Shown here: positions 21,138 through 32,305 of the stretch, in pieces | Layout: each line of letters begins with the position of its first letter | Position numbering within the stretch: position 1 is the first letter of the stretch | Origin: Rugalucina vietnamica | Lineage: Eukaryota > Mollusca > Bivalvia > Lucinida > Lucinidae | Assembly (NCBI GenBank): GCA_964017185.1 | Contig: OZ024870.1 | Span: forward strand, 65,906,312 to 65,970,311 | Length of the DNA: 64,000 nucleotides | Reading direction: 5' to 3' | Notes under the pieces: generated by a model | The model's database searches: none | What the model was told of the DNA's origin: nothing | What the model saw: only the letters and a program-made list of their open reading frames with translations | Program-made: the position numbers and the translations under genes

Positions 21138-21292
21138 GCTTTACGTCCCTTTCAATAAGTAACGTTCCGACATGACCATAGCATAGACGTCGCTTATGTG
21201 TGACGAGGCCTTACAGGTTCCGATTATAGGTTACAGACTTCGATCGCAGTATTATAATAGCATTACGTACTCGCGTTTCCTTTATTTTTAAG
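20684..21292. other. Gene B intron 1 with SINE-tail pieces and (ATT)n
   Basis: Contains a + strand SINE-like 3' segment (about 20790-20892, ending AAAGGGACGTAAAAC). It also contains a (TTA)n array at 21080-21137 abutting GCTTTACGTCCCTTTC, the same tail on the minus strand. The microsatellite therefore looks like an expanded SINE tail. Confidence 0.55.
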
Positions 21293-21916
21293 GGCTTTCA
21301 GTCTTCTTCTCGTCCACGCTTAGTTGTCCGACTGGATACAAAGCGGGAGGGTTTTGCATTCTGGGCAAATGCGGCTTCTTTAATTCGGACTATGAGTGTA
21401 AGAATGGAAGGTGTTGCAAGAAGGAAGAGACGACGTTAACTTCAGCCTGTCCCTCGGGATATCTAACGGGGCCATCCTGCACCAGTGGCACGTGCTCAAC
21501 ATCAGGCTTTGACTGCATGAAAGATATCAACAAGTGCTGTAAGAAGCTCCCAACTATCATTCCGTGTTTGGGCTCTGTTGCCGACGGATCGTGCAAAACA
21601 AGCAGCGACTGCAAGTCCGGTTACACATGCAAACTCGGCTCTTGCTGTAAAGACAACATCATATCTATTCCCACAACTTGTCCGTTGTCCATGTCCACTG
21701 GCACGTGCAATTCCGACACCGACTGTAAGACGGGCTACAAGTGCGAAAGTGGCATGTGTTGCCGAAGTTTGTCAACTCTCCCCAGGTGCCCTGTGGGTAC
21801 GGTCTCATCCGGGTCTTGCACTGGCGGGAGAAAATGTGGTGGCGAATGCGTCGACACATTGTGCTGCGAAAAAATCACCGATATCGAAATCGGTGGAGGG
21901 TCGTCGCCAAAGTTCA
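21293..21916 (+). CDS. Gene B exon 2: five six-cysteine modules
   Basis: Acceptor TTTATTTTTAAG, donor GTGAGT, phase 1-1. About 208 residues hold five successive modules of six cysteines, each ending in CC: CKNGRCC, CMKDINKCC, CKLGSCC, CESGMCC and CVDTLCC. They share a CPxG....G.C start and, in modules 3-4, C(K/N)(T/S)(S/D)(S/T)DCK(S/T)GY. This is an EB/Lustrin-like repeat pattern of secreted invertebrate proteins. No membrane segment. The frame runs past the donor to a stop, so a retained-intron product of similar length is possible. Function unknown; an extracellular matrix, mucus or defence role is inference. Confidence 0.8.
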
Positions 21917-22189
21917 GTGAGTATCAAAATATACCAAACATTCAAGCCACTAGTTTAAACAGTCACATTTTCCTTTTTCTTCCTGTTTTATTTAAGTGCA
22001 ACAATTCCCGCAGGAAGTAAACGTCTTTTAAGATATGGATACCGCAGTCATGTATTAGAAATATTTTCTAGTCAAACTTTGTAATACAGTCCCTGAGGGG
22101 TCATTCGTGTGCACGAGAGGTCCAGAGAAAATTTTTCCATAAATGGTTAGAGACATATCTGAGGTGCAAGAAAATCGAGGGTGATCGGC

Positions 22190-23270
22190 TGAAATCATGG
22201 TGCGGTCCGAAAAATCCAAGATGGCCGCCAAGATGGCGGCCGATTTTCTTGAAAATGGCTGTATACATAAAATTGGCTACCACAACATGCTTTTACTTGG
22301 TTTTTGGACGCAACATGATTATATTAGAAGAGAATAGATACAAATAGAATGTTTCATGTCATTTTATAATGGCTTAACATCAAAAATATTTTTCAGGGGC
22401 CTGAAAACCATACAAAATTGGTCAAATTTTGATGAAAATATGAGGATGGGGTACAACTGTTTCCTTCACTGTCACTCATTATTGATAAAATGCTTAGAAA
22501 ACACCATATAAACATTAATTAGTCATTAGGCTAAATGACTAAGTTCTTTAAAAGGCTTTATTCTGACCCTAATGTCTGATAAAAGTTCCTCAAAAGTGGG
22601 TGGGGTAAACAGACCCTTTTGACAAAAATAACCATTTAATTTAATTAAGTTGTCACAACCTGCTTCTAATTACTTATTTTGACATAAAATGTTTATAATA
22701 GGTAAAAAGTGATACAAATACATGCTCTATGCAATTTAACACAATTCTGGTAAGAGAAATCCAAGATGGCCACCAAGATGGCGGCCAATTGTTTTGAAAA
22801 TGACTGTATACATCAAATTTGCAACCACAACATGATTTTACTTGGTTTTTGGAATCAAAATAATTATATAAGAAGAGAAGAGATACAAACAAAAGGTTTC
22901 ATGTCATTTTATCATGGCTAAACATCAAAAATATTCTCAGGGGCCTGAACACTACACAACATTTGTCAAATTATGATGAAAATATGAAGAAGTTGTACCA
23001 CTGTTACCTTCACTATCACTCATTAATGATATAATGATTTATTATGCTTAGAAAACACCTTTTAAACTTCGATTGGACAGTACTTAGCCTATATGACCAA
23101 TTTCTTTGAATGGAGTTATTCCGATCATGAATTCAGATAAAAGTGCCTTCAAAGTGGGTGGGGTAAACAAACCCTTTCATCAAAAATAAACTTTGAACTT
23201 AATTATCACAACTTGCTTCTACTTAGCTATTTTACACAAAATGGATAAAATGTGTTATAAATGCATTCTT
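22190..23270 (+). repeat. Two ~550-base tandem units in the left arm
   Basis: Unit 1 (about 22190-22730) and unit 2 (about 22748-23270) share CCAAGATGGC, CATGATTTTACTTGGTTTTTGG-like and GTGGGTGGGGTAAACA blocks in the same order, with clear divergence. Each carries AAGATGGCGGCC, a good match to the YY1 site. 23271-24195 is AT-rich with a 31-base A run at 24122-24152 and no gene. Confidence 0.7.
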
Positions 23271-24121
23271 TCAAGCCACTTTACCCATCCTTAACACTAA
23301 ATATCTTAAATTTGTATCAGAAAAACGTAGTGATTTGTCCTATTTAATGTAAATTTCACTCAGTATTCAATTTGATATTTTGCTTGAAGAATGCTTGTAA
23401 AGGGTCAGATGAAGGTTTGTTACCCCATATTGTAAAATTTCGCCCATGCCCACTTTCTTACTGCTTCCAAAAGATCAAATAATTGTATTTTCTTTGGTAT
23501 TACTGCAACTGGTGTTGTGCCATGTGGCGCCCCTAAAAGTCACCCCATATTTCATCTACATGTATAGTGCAGATTATATTTTTCTTTAGGTCATTTGGGA
23601 TCGATAAGAATATTTGAATTATTTCAAACAGATATGTTAAGTTACATATTCTTAACACTATTTATATAATCTGGCCCCATTGGGAATATGGGTCTTTGAT
23701 GTAAAATGTTTTTGAAATCCTGGCTTTCCTTGCCAGCTTTTCAGGGTCATAGATGAACTGATGAGGGTTCCTTACCCAACATTGTACTTAACCCTTTAAA
23801 TGGATTACTGCTTCCAAAGGATCTAATCATTCTATGTTATTCTTAAAATTAAATCGGAAGTAGGATTAATATAAGTTCTTTACAAGTCTTATATCGTCAC
23901 CGGTTTTAGAAAGGGTCACTGATGATGGTTCAGTACCCGAAATTTCGCAATATGACCCATACTTCCTCCCTTTGAACGTTTTCATTGCTTCCAAAGGATC
24001 AAACTTTTATATTTTATTTATTTTTACAAGTAATGACCACCTTAGTAAAAGAAATATGGTTATTTTCTATTTATGGTGTTTATTTACCCCACCCATTTAA
24101 GACAGTTGAATTGAAATCAAA

Positions 24122-24156
<35 letters not shown>

Positions 24157-24195
24157 TTGTTTATCATGCTCCTCTTTAAAACTATAAAGCCTTTT

Positions 24196-24578
24196 TAGCT
24201 TACCGGAGCCAAGGGCTTATCAAGTGGGCTTATAAGATAGCAAGACTCCATGATCCATCGTCGTCCGTCACAGACTTACATTAGGAAAAGACAAGACCCA
24301 CAGCTTCTATATTGTGTATGTAGCAATGTTTGGTAGTCCAAACAAATAAATATCTGCCATATAGGCTTATAATGGGAAAAGTATTCTCTAAAACCACTGA
24401 AGCCAGAGCTTGTATATTCAGTATGTTACACTGTTTAGTGGTACCCTACATATATCTTGCCAATTGATGTCCCTGGGTCCAAACTGACTAAGCACCGAGG
24501 GTCATTAGCCCCCATAGACTTACAATAGGAAAGCCATAAAAATCTTCCTCTCTGAAATCACAAAGTCAGGGCTTTTAT
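24196..24578 (+). repeat. Hairpin-headed tandem-repeat element, left piece
   Basis: Starts with TAGCTTACCGGAGCCAAGGGCTTATC, a degenerate version of the 5' hairpin of the element at 39941. Its repeated phrase (GAGCTTTTATATTGTGTGTAGCAAT-like) continues at 33420-34075 after interruption by the element at 24579-33419. The interrupted word is rebuilt correctly across the TTTAT duplication. Confidence 0.65.
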
Positions 24579-25553
24579 CAGTGGAGGAGAGATGCCCAAT
24601 TGAGTATCACTGACCTAGATAGCTTTGACAGGTAAATGTTACTATTAATAGCAATTTGATACTCAATTGGGCATCTTTTTGTCATTTTTATAGTACTCTC
24701 AGAAAATCGAAAAAATGTATCACAGTTTTTAACCGATTTCCACCAATTTTGGAGAGCTTAAAGATGAATGAATTTCCAAACTTTTGACCGTTCAGATTTT
24801 TTTTAATTGTCTAGAAAAAAAGTTATTAAGGTTTAAAATCAGGATTTTTTTCTGATTTTCTGTGATTCCTATTTGGGAGCTAGAAAAAAAAAGTGATGCC
24901 CATTTAGGAAACGGTGATTCCTATTTAGGAACATATAATAAGATCTATGATTCCTGAATGGGATACAAATAGTTTGTTATGCTTCCTGTTGAAGAACTTT
25001 GTTTACCAGAGCCTCACTGACTTAACTGTCATGTTGTTTTCTGAATACCTTTCTGTATCTCATATCGATCGTAGAGATGTTCCACATTTAACCTTTTTTC
25101 ATTTTAATGGCCAGAGTGTATTTTAAGTTCAGTTTCACAATCATTTATACAAGTGCGTTCAGTTATTGATATGCCCCTGCCATATTCAGAAATAAATTGA
25201 CAACTCTTCTTGCTTTTGAACAATCTTCACTGGCAAGAAATAGACATCTGGATGAATTTGTTTATACAATGTGTTAAGTGTGTCTATAAATATTTACTCT
25301 GTATAATATACAACTTCCAGAGTTTGTGATGCTGTATGCCCTCTTTGATCACATAACATATGGAGCCAAATTTTTAACAAAAAAATTTGCTGATATTCGA
25401 GTTTCAAAGATACCACAAGGAACCATGGTTAATCGTTTGTAATTTTGTTTGTAAATTATGAAAGAATAGCCATTTTTGTACTACGGCCGAAAATTTGGTG
25501 TCTTTATTAGCTCTATTTACAATGTAACACCGCTGATTTTCATTCATTGTACA

Positions 25554-26541
25554 GCTCCGTTTCATAAGTTAAGTACATACCGATTTGTTTCATAAGTAAT
25601 GGCATAGCAGTACACGTACTTTAAGCTTGACCAAATGTTATTGGGTGTTTGCAGATTTGAACGGATTTTGTTATGTCAAATTTAATACATAAAACTATTC
25701 AGTAATTGTAACATTTTAGAATTTAATCGATTGATCTATCAATAGTAACATTTTAAAATGACAAACAAAATATCATAACTTCAGGGATACAAATATAAAC
25801 TTTAACATTGATTTCATACACTTCAAGAAAGTTTTAACCAAAACCAGAATATATCGTTAAATTGGCATATCACCCGGCATACTACACCTAACATACTTTT
25901 TGGTCTACCCTGTGTATATTCAAGTTTATTGAAGCTTGAAATATTGCACCCACATAGCCGTGGTACACCAAAGTATACAATCAGTTGGCATTTGATACAT
26001 AATTACACATACAACCGTTTGTTTACAAATTACACTGGTCAAACAGTTGAATATAAATATTTGATCCAAAGAAAGCCGCTCAAAAAGATACGGGGACACA
26101 AAATGGCGAAACGACAGTCCAAACAAGGTAAGACAGGCTAGTAGGATGCAAGATTTCAAGCTTCAATAAACTCGACTGTACATAGGGTAGACCAAATATT
26201 GTGTAAGGTGTAGTCTCCTGGACGCTCTGTCATTTTACTAGAATAATGCATTTTAGTTCAAACTGTCCTGTAATGTGAGAAATCAATGTCTAACATTGAT
26301 ATTTGTGTCACAGAAGTTATATTATTTCGCTTATCATATTTTATGTGTTATTTTCTATTTATAAATCGATCAAAATCTAAATTGTTACAATCAGTGAATA
26401 ATTCTATGTATTAGGATTGACTTCGCGAAATCCGTTCAAATCTTCAAACACCCAATAACATTTGGCCAAGCTTCAAGTACGGGTACTGTTTGCCATTATT
26501 TATGAAACAAATCGGTATATACTTAACTTATGAAACGGAGC
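25554..26541. mobile_element. 988-base foldback insert in the left arm, TGTACA duplication
   Basis: The ends GCTCCGTTTCATAAGTTAAG and its inverse are flanked by TGTACA on both sides (25548-25553, 26542-26547). The matching right arm near 32460 and the copy near 52495 have no insert, only one site. Inner inverted blocks (TTTGGTCTACCCT, AGTTTATTGAAGCTTGAAAT) at about 25900-25950 and 26145-26205 make most of it a foldback. No ORF of note. Confidence 0.9.
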
Positions 26542-27406
26542 TGTACATTTTAGAATTTCGTGGTAAAGCGGTTGTTACAATATAAAACTAAGCATGTCAG
26601 TGTTTTTGCAAGAAAACTAATATTCTACTAGGACGGTTTTATGACCAAAGCTTGCTTATGGGTTCCTTCATGAGGTAAGCTTGTCTTAAAGTACTCTAAA
26701 GTCACCCATGACTTTGTATTCTGTCAAAACGTGGGTTGGCATTTCATCATACAGTTTCATGATTGTTTCACCGAGGGGCTAAGTGGGCTAAATTTATTGT
26801 TAAGCAATGACTCATATCTCCTCTTCGTGATATTCAAAACCTCTTCTATAGGGTTTAAGTCATGGAAATTAACATGCCAGTAAAGGATGTCAAAAACTAG
26901 TAGTATTAATACAGCTGTTCAAGGCAATATTCTTTGTATTCATCCTTAATCCGCAAAATACATTATTGATACATGTATTAGAAGAATGTCTGTCTGTGAA
27001 TGTCCAGGTGATTCCCTTGACTTAAAGCCTATACAAGAGGATTTAAATATCATGAATATGAGCAGTGAGACATAGCCTAAGTATAAATGTTTCTCTGTGA
27101 AAGTCCCAGTCCCCTATGGTATTCTGTGCCAAGAAAACAGACCACGAATTTTATGATGAAATGCCAACCCACATTTTGGCAGACTACAAAGATATAGGTG
27201 ACTCCATAGTACTGTAAGGACTTATGTGTGGTCACTGTATATTTATGTTTGAAGATTTACTTGTATAAAAAAGCATTGTTTATTTTTGTCAACAATATTA
27301 TATTCTTTAGCATGCTTTATCATGGGGCTGTTGAATATGTTGCAAATACATGGATTTGTGTATACATGATTGTGAAATGAGTTCAGGTCAGCTCAGAGCA
27401 AGTGAG

Positions 27407-27725
27407 TCATTCGTGGGACCCATTTTTCTTAGCTTTTTGAAAAAAAAAAATAAGCCAGATTTTTCGATGTAGTCATTGACTTCAGTCACATAAGAACCTG
27501 AAACAAAAGGCATGTCATCTTTCAGCAAACAATAAGTGCACACAAGCCGCCCAAAAATACTCACTTTGAGAATTTTCCAGAAAAAAATGTTTACACTAAC
27601 TTTTTCCAGAGAAATACATTTCCATGACCCCAAAATAATCTTTAATTTTTCAGATTACCTAGACATGTAGGCTTTGTGTAATTTTTATTCACATGCATTC
27701 CATTTTCCAGGAAATGGGTCCCACG
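27407..27725. repeat. MITE-like piece with GTGGGACCCATTT ends
   Basis: CGTGGGACCCATTT at 27407 and its inverse AAATGGGTCCCACG at about 27712-27725 bound 319 bases of AT-rich sequence. No target duplication is obvious. The rest of 26700-27900 is AT-rich and matches, in part, the copy at 51936-52340. Confidence 0.55.
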
Positions 27726-27905
27726 AAAACCAGTTACATTTCCAATTCTAAACCAAGCTATTTAAAATTTTAAAAGAATAACTACATGTATATTTAGTCA
27801 TTCCTTGTATCTGTGACATCTGTTAGCAATAAATGCACATCATCATTTGATTGACAGATTAAAAAAAAACAGTAGATGTCTGTTTAACATACCCCACCCA
27901 CTCCT

Positions 27906-28320
27906 GTGTGGTGGGGTATGATTGGGTTTTACAGAAGGTTTATTCCCCACTTTGCTGAGATTTCAGCATGCCTTACAGACCTAACGAAGAAGAGCAACCC
28001 AAACAAGGTAAGATGGTTACCACAGCATCAGATTGCATTTGACAAACTCAAACATGCTTTAGTATCCTACCCAGTACTACAAAATCCAGATTTCACCAAA
28101 GAGTTTGTTTTGCAGACTGATGCCTGTGATCGAGGCACAGGGGCAGTACTTTTGCAATCAGATGGTGGTGATCTACACCCAATTGTGTTCATAAGCAGCA
28201 AACTACTTCCCAGAGAACAAAGATATAGCATTGTTGAAAAAGAATGCTTAGCAATTGTAAAGGCTTGTTACAGCTTGAAAGAATATCTCATTGGTAAGGA
28301 GTTTGCTATTGAAACAGATC
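27906..28320 (+). pseudogene. Gypsy RT C-terminus to RNase H fragment, inverted
   Basis: Plus-strand frame: GFYRRFIPHFAEISACLTDL (RT connection/thumb region), VLQTDACDRGTGAVL (RNase H first Asp), RYSIVEKECLAIV (the catalytic Glu) and FAIETDH (next Asp). It stops there instead of continuing KPL..., where it meets the end of the oppositely oriented gag-PR-INT ORF. RT palm motifs are absent. It is a fragment of the same kind of Gypsy polyprotein, in inverse orientation. Confidence 0.85.
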
Positions 28321-31188
28321 ATTATCATCTTTTCCAGTGTTCTCATAATATGCTATCATACTACTTGGTGTTTCAGCTGCATCTGCCTGGAAACTATCCT
28401 CATTTCTATCAATCCATTCTTTCAGCATATTTATGTGGAAAGTCTTCTTTACCTTCCTGTTCAGTTGTATTTCATAGTTCACTGGTGACACTTGTTTCAG
28501 GACCTCATATGGCCCTTTCCAGTCTGCAAGTAACTTGCTTGTACTAGTAGGTAAAAGTACACATACCTTTTGCCCAGGACTAAGCTTTCTTGTAAATGTC
28601 TTTCTGTCATAATAAAGCTTTTGTTTCCTTTTGCTGTTGTCTTCATTACTGTGAGCTATGTCACTCATTTTTGCAAGCATTTCTCTGGTCTTCAGAAGAT
28701 AACTTACTACTGACTCTTTAACCTTATTCTCTTGAGGCTCTTCCCATTCTTCCTTTAGAATACTTAAAGGACCTCTTACATACCTCCCATAAAGCAGCTC
28801 AAAGGGGGAAAATCCTGTTGATTCTTGTGGAACCTCACGGTATGAGAACAACAAATAGGGAAGATACTTGTCCCAATCATCTTTTTCATTCTCTACAAAA
28901 CAGGTTAGCATTCTTTTCAACGTTCCATTGAACCTCTCTACCAACCCGTTTGCTTCAGGATGGTAGGGGGTGCATGTTATTTTCTTTATATGTAACAATT
29001 TACAGAGCTCTTTCATTAGGGAGGATGTCAAGTTACTACCCTGGTCAGATAAAATCTCTTTTGGGATACCTGTCCTAGAAAATATTTCTATAAGCGCATT
29101 GGCTATGGTTTCAGTATCTGTCATTTTCAATGGAACAGCCTCTGGGTACTTCGTGCTGTAATCACACAAAGTAAGAATATATCTGTATCCTTTCTTTGTT
29201 CTAATCAATGGCCCTATAATGTCAATGGCCACCCTTGTAAAAGGTTCTGCCATAGGGGGAATGGGGCACAACTTAGCTTTAGAAGCCCTACCCTTGCTTA
29301 CACTTTTCTGACACTTGGGACATGATCTACAGAACTTTGCAACATCTATAAATATTCCAGGCCAAAAGAAGTTTTGCATTATTCTATTTCTGGTTTTCCT
29401 ACAACCCATATGCCCACCACAAGGTGTATCATGTGCTATTTCCAAAATTTTCAACCTGAAAGCTTTTGGGACAACTATTTGGTTTACAACTTCACCTGTT
29501 GCTGAATGAAAAGCTCTGTATAGTATTTTGTTTCTGAAAAAGAAACATGCATTTCTGCTCTTTACACTATCCTGACAAGCAAATTTTCTGACATTGTCCA
29601 GGGTTGTATCTGATTCTTGATATGTGATAAGGTCTTCACTTGATGTTATTTCTGAAAGAATATTTGATTGTAATGAATTACCTTCTTTCTCTGGTAGAAC
29701 TTCATAGTCATCAGACTTCCATTTTGAATCAAGCTTTATCTGCTCTTGTTCAACAGACTCTTCATTTTTTGCCATGCTCCTTGTAATAATTTGTGCTGAT
29801 TCAGCTGTTTTACTGGGGTATACATTACCTATATTGCCTATGACAACATCAGCAAATGGATTGTTGAGAACCAAAGCATCAACAGTGGCTGAAATGTAGG
29901 GACTCTGTATGTTAACTACTACCTCAGGGCATAATTGGGTTTCTCCATTTGCCAATGTTACTTCCCTTTTATGTAAACCAATTTGCTCTTTAGGTATAAT
30001 CTTATCAGACACAAATATGGTTGTTGCTCCAGTGTCTCTAAGCATTGAAGCTTCTTTCCCGTTTATACACCCTTTCACAATTTGTAATCCATTATCAAGG
30101 TTTATCTCACTAACATCAATTTCTGCCACTACAGGTATCTGATACTGTTTCTTACCTTTACTGTCTTTCGTGGGTGAGTACATAAGACTACTGGCTTGAC
30201 CTGAACCTTGTTTGTTACTTACCTCTTTCTGTGTTTCTTTGACTTTGAATGGGCATTTTGCAATCAAATGCTCAGTGCTATCACAAATGAAGCATTTTCT
30301 TTTTTCATAACTCTGATAAGTTTTAGGGAAAATACTTGCATCTGATTTTGAACTTTCATTGTTGGGCTGATCATTCATGTTTTTGTTCAAGTTAGGGTTA
30401 TTTCTATTCTGATATCTAAATTGGCTTCTTTTTGATTCTGCTTCTTTATGAGCTAACTGGTATGCCTCTGATAAGGTTACAAGATTTTCAACTGAGTTTG
30501 GTTGATGCTCTCTAATCCAAGTTTGTAAGTTTGGAGATGCAGAGAAAGTTAATTGTTCCCTTAACATCAAGTCAACTAAAGCATCATAATTTCTATGAAT
30601 AGCCTCAGTATCTTGCCAATGCTCAAAATAATTTCTAATTCTGACAGCATATTCTTTAAATGTTTCTCCACTCAATTGTTTACTTTGCCTGAACTTATCC
30701 CTGTATTCCCAAGAATTCAAACCATACCTGTCTAGAATTGCTCTTTTGATTTTATCATAGTCTTTACTTTCTGTGATAGACATGCGTGAATAGGCTTCAA
30801 GAGCCTTTCCACTCAACTGCGGAACTAATCTGACAGGCCATTGAGGTTTTGGCCATCTGTGAAGTGTTGCTAAGCGCTCAAAAGATGTCAAAAAGACCTC
30901 AATGTCTTCCCCTTCATGAAATTTTGGGAGTTTTACTTTAGTTTTAATTTCATCTTTTGACTCAGCCTCTTTCAATGCTATTTCTTTTTCTCTTAATTGT
31001 ATTTTCTTGTACTCTAATTCCCTATCTTTTTCTCTACTTTCTAATTCTCTCTGAGCTCTGCGATCATCTCTTTCAGCATTCAATTGTTCTTTATCTGAAA
31101 TTTCCTTTAAGAAATTCATCACTGCATTTACATCTTCGCCCCTTTCTATTAATTTGCTCATCCACTCTGAGGTTTTATCACTTGCCAT
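28306..31188 (-). CDS. Gypsy (Gmr1-like) Gag-protease-integrase polyprotein
   Basis: A 960-residue uninterrupted minus-strand ORF from the ATG at 31186-31188. Order: a charged coiled-coil N-terminus; a retrotransposon Gag region (KLPKFHEGEDIEVFLTSFER, about 95-260); a zinc knuckle CX2CX4HX4C (CFICDSTEHLIAKC, about 300); an aspartic protease DTGA; then integrase directly. The integrase shows H..H-CX2C (HDTPCGGH ... CRSCPKC), Asp in AIDIIGPL, Asp in LSDQGSN, Glu in PYHPEANGLVERFNG, and a GPY/F-type end. Having integrase right after protease, with no RT between, matches the Gmr1 group, where RT-RNase H lies downstream of integrase. That downstream part is missing here: the frame ends at the junction with the inverted fragment. 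Confidence 0.85.
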   Translation of the reverse strand: MASDKTSEWMSKLIERGEDVNAVMNFLKEISDKEQLNAERDDRRAQRELESREKDRELEYKKIQLREKEIALKEAESKDEIKTKVKLPKFHEGEDIEVFLTSFERLATLHRWPKPQWPVRLVPQLSGKALEAYSRMSITESKDYDKIKRAILDRYGLNSWEYRDKFRQSKQLSGETFKEYAVRIRNYFEHWQDTEAIHRNYDALVDLMLREQLTFSASPNLQTWIREHQPNSVENLVTLSEAYQLAHKEAESKRSQFRYQNRNNPNLNKNMNDQPNNESSKSDASIFPKTYQSYEKRKCFICDSTEHLIAKCPFKVKETQKEVSNKQGSGQASSLMYSPTKDSKGKKQYQIPVVAEIDVSEINLDNGLQIVKGCINGKEASMLRDTGATTIFVSDKIIPKEQIGLHKREVTLANGETQLCPEVVVNIQSPYISATVDALVLNNPFADVVIGNIGNVYPSKTAESAQIITRSMAKNEESVEQEQIKLDSKWKSDDYEVLPEKEGNSLQSNILSEITSSEDLITYQESDTTLDNVRKFACQDSVKSRNACFFFRNKILYRAFHSATGEVVNQIVVPKAFRLKILEIAHDTPCGGHMGCRKTRNRIMQNFFWPGIFIDVAKFCRSCPKCQKSVSKGRASKAKLCPIPPMAEPFTRVAIDIIGPLIRTKKGYRYILTLCDYSTKYPEAVPLKMTDTETIANALIEIFSRTGIPKEILSDQGSNLTSSLMKELCKLLHIKKITCTPYHPEANGLVERFNGTLKRMLTCFVENEKDDWDKYLPYLLFSYREVPQESTGFSPFELLYGRYVRGPLSILKEEWEEPQENKVKESVVSYLLKTREMLAKMSDIAHSNEDNSKRKQKLYYDRKTFTRKLSPGQKVCVLLPTSTSKLLADWKGPYEVLKQVSPVNYEIQLNRKVKKTFHINMLKEWIDRNEDSFQADAAETPSSMIAYYENTGKDDNDLFQ

Positions 31189-32305
31189 GCTTTAAAGTAA
31201 CTGTTATCTTTGTATTTCAATGAAATATGTGTAAACCGCTGCCACCACTGTAACGATTTGGGTTCTTGAAAACAGTAACTTTTATAGCAAATGCAAGTGA
31301 AAGGCAAGATTTTATTGTTTTAACTGTATATTTGTACAATGGAGGATAGACAGGAAAGTTAAAGTATGAAGATAGATGAAGATATTTACAAATTATGGAA
31401 AAGTATCAGAAAACTATCATGCACATCTCAAGAAATAATATCAAACTCTAATTTTATGAAAGTTTTCTTCAACTTCACTTGATTTTGAGACACCTTGCAC
31501 TAAATGTCTATACACTGATGGTTATTTTCGTATAATATAATCTGTCTTCAACACTGTCTATTCTATTGTACACCATTCGTAATAATGCACCAGCCTCTCT
31601 ATTGACCAATTTGTATAAATATTGTTATCAATAAGTCTGTTTATAACAAGCAACTAAAATGTTCCATAGATTATCTGGATATCTCAAACATTCAATGTTG
31701 GTTGATATGCATCATTGTTCGCAGGACCCCAGAGTGGCTTCCATAACTATGGTACTCATCAGTACAATGGCAGAGATAAAGCATCAAAGGCGAAGATGCT
31801 GGAATTAAATAAGTTACGCATACTGAGGACCTGTTCCAAAAATAATAAACTGGAATTCTCAAAGCGCAAAGAAGCTAATTCACAAAATTCAACATTTCAA
31901 AATTGCAAAGTATTCTATGTACAATGAAACATAAGACTCACCAAAGTCTTCAAAATTATTCCCATCACTATATTACTTCAAACACTGAAGCTTCTCCAAT
32001 AAATCAGTATGAATTTGTTATTTTCTTCATAACAAATATCTGCATTTCAAAGTTCATTTCTTCAACATATTTTCACAACTTCATTCTACAAAATCATCTC
32101 AGTAACTGAACTAGCTGAATTCAAAGCTAATATTTTCACACACTGCTGATTTTAGTGAGTTACTTGTGATTTAACTTTGTACAAAGGGATTAACAGTTAA
32201 CAATTCAAAAAAATCTATACAGGTAAACTATACTGTTCAACATGAAAAATTCACATCTCAGATATTGACAAAAAATGGCCATCAATTTGCTACACAATAT
32301 TGATA
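31189..32305 (-). other. Gypsy leader, primer-binding site and putative 5' LTR
   Basis: Minus strand TGGTGGCAGCGG at 31236-31247 is a primer-binding-site-like sequence that starts one base after ...GTTACA, the expected 3' end of an LTR. The LTR would therefore run upward from 31249. Its outer end is unclear; the host inverted repeat resumes at about 32306, which gives an upper limit of about 1.06 kb. No second LTR copy was found, consistent with rearrangement of the 3' half. Confidence 0.5.

Noticed and set aside
28306-31188. A new DNA transposon using Gag-protease-integrase without RT
   Set aside because: Sitting between inverted repeats suggests it at first, but the integrase-before-RT order is known in Gmr1-like Gypsy elements, a primer-binding site is present, and the RT-RNase H fragment lies adjacent.
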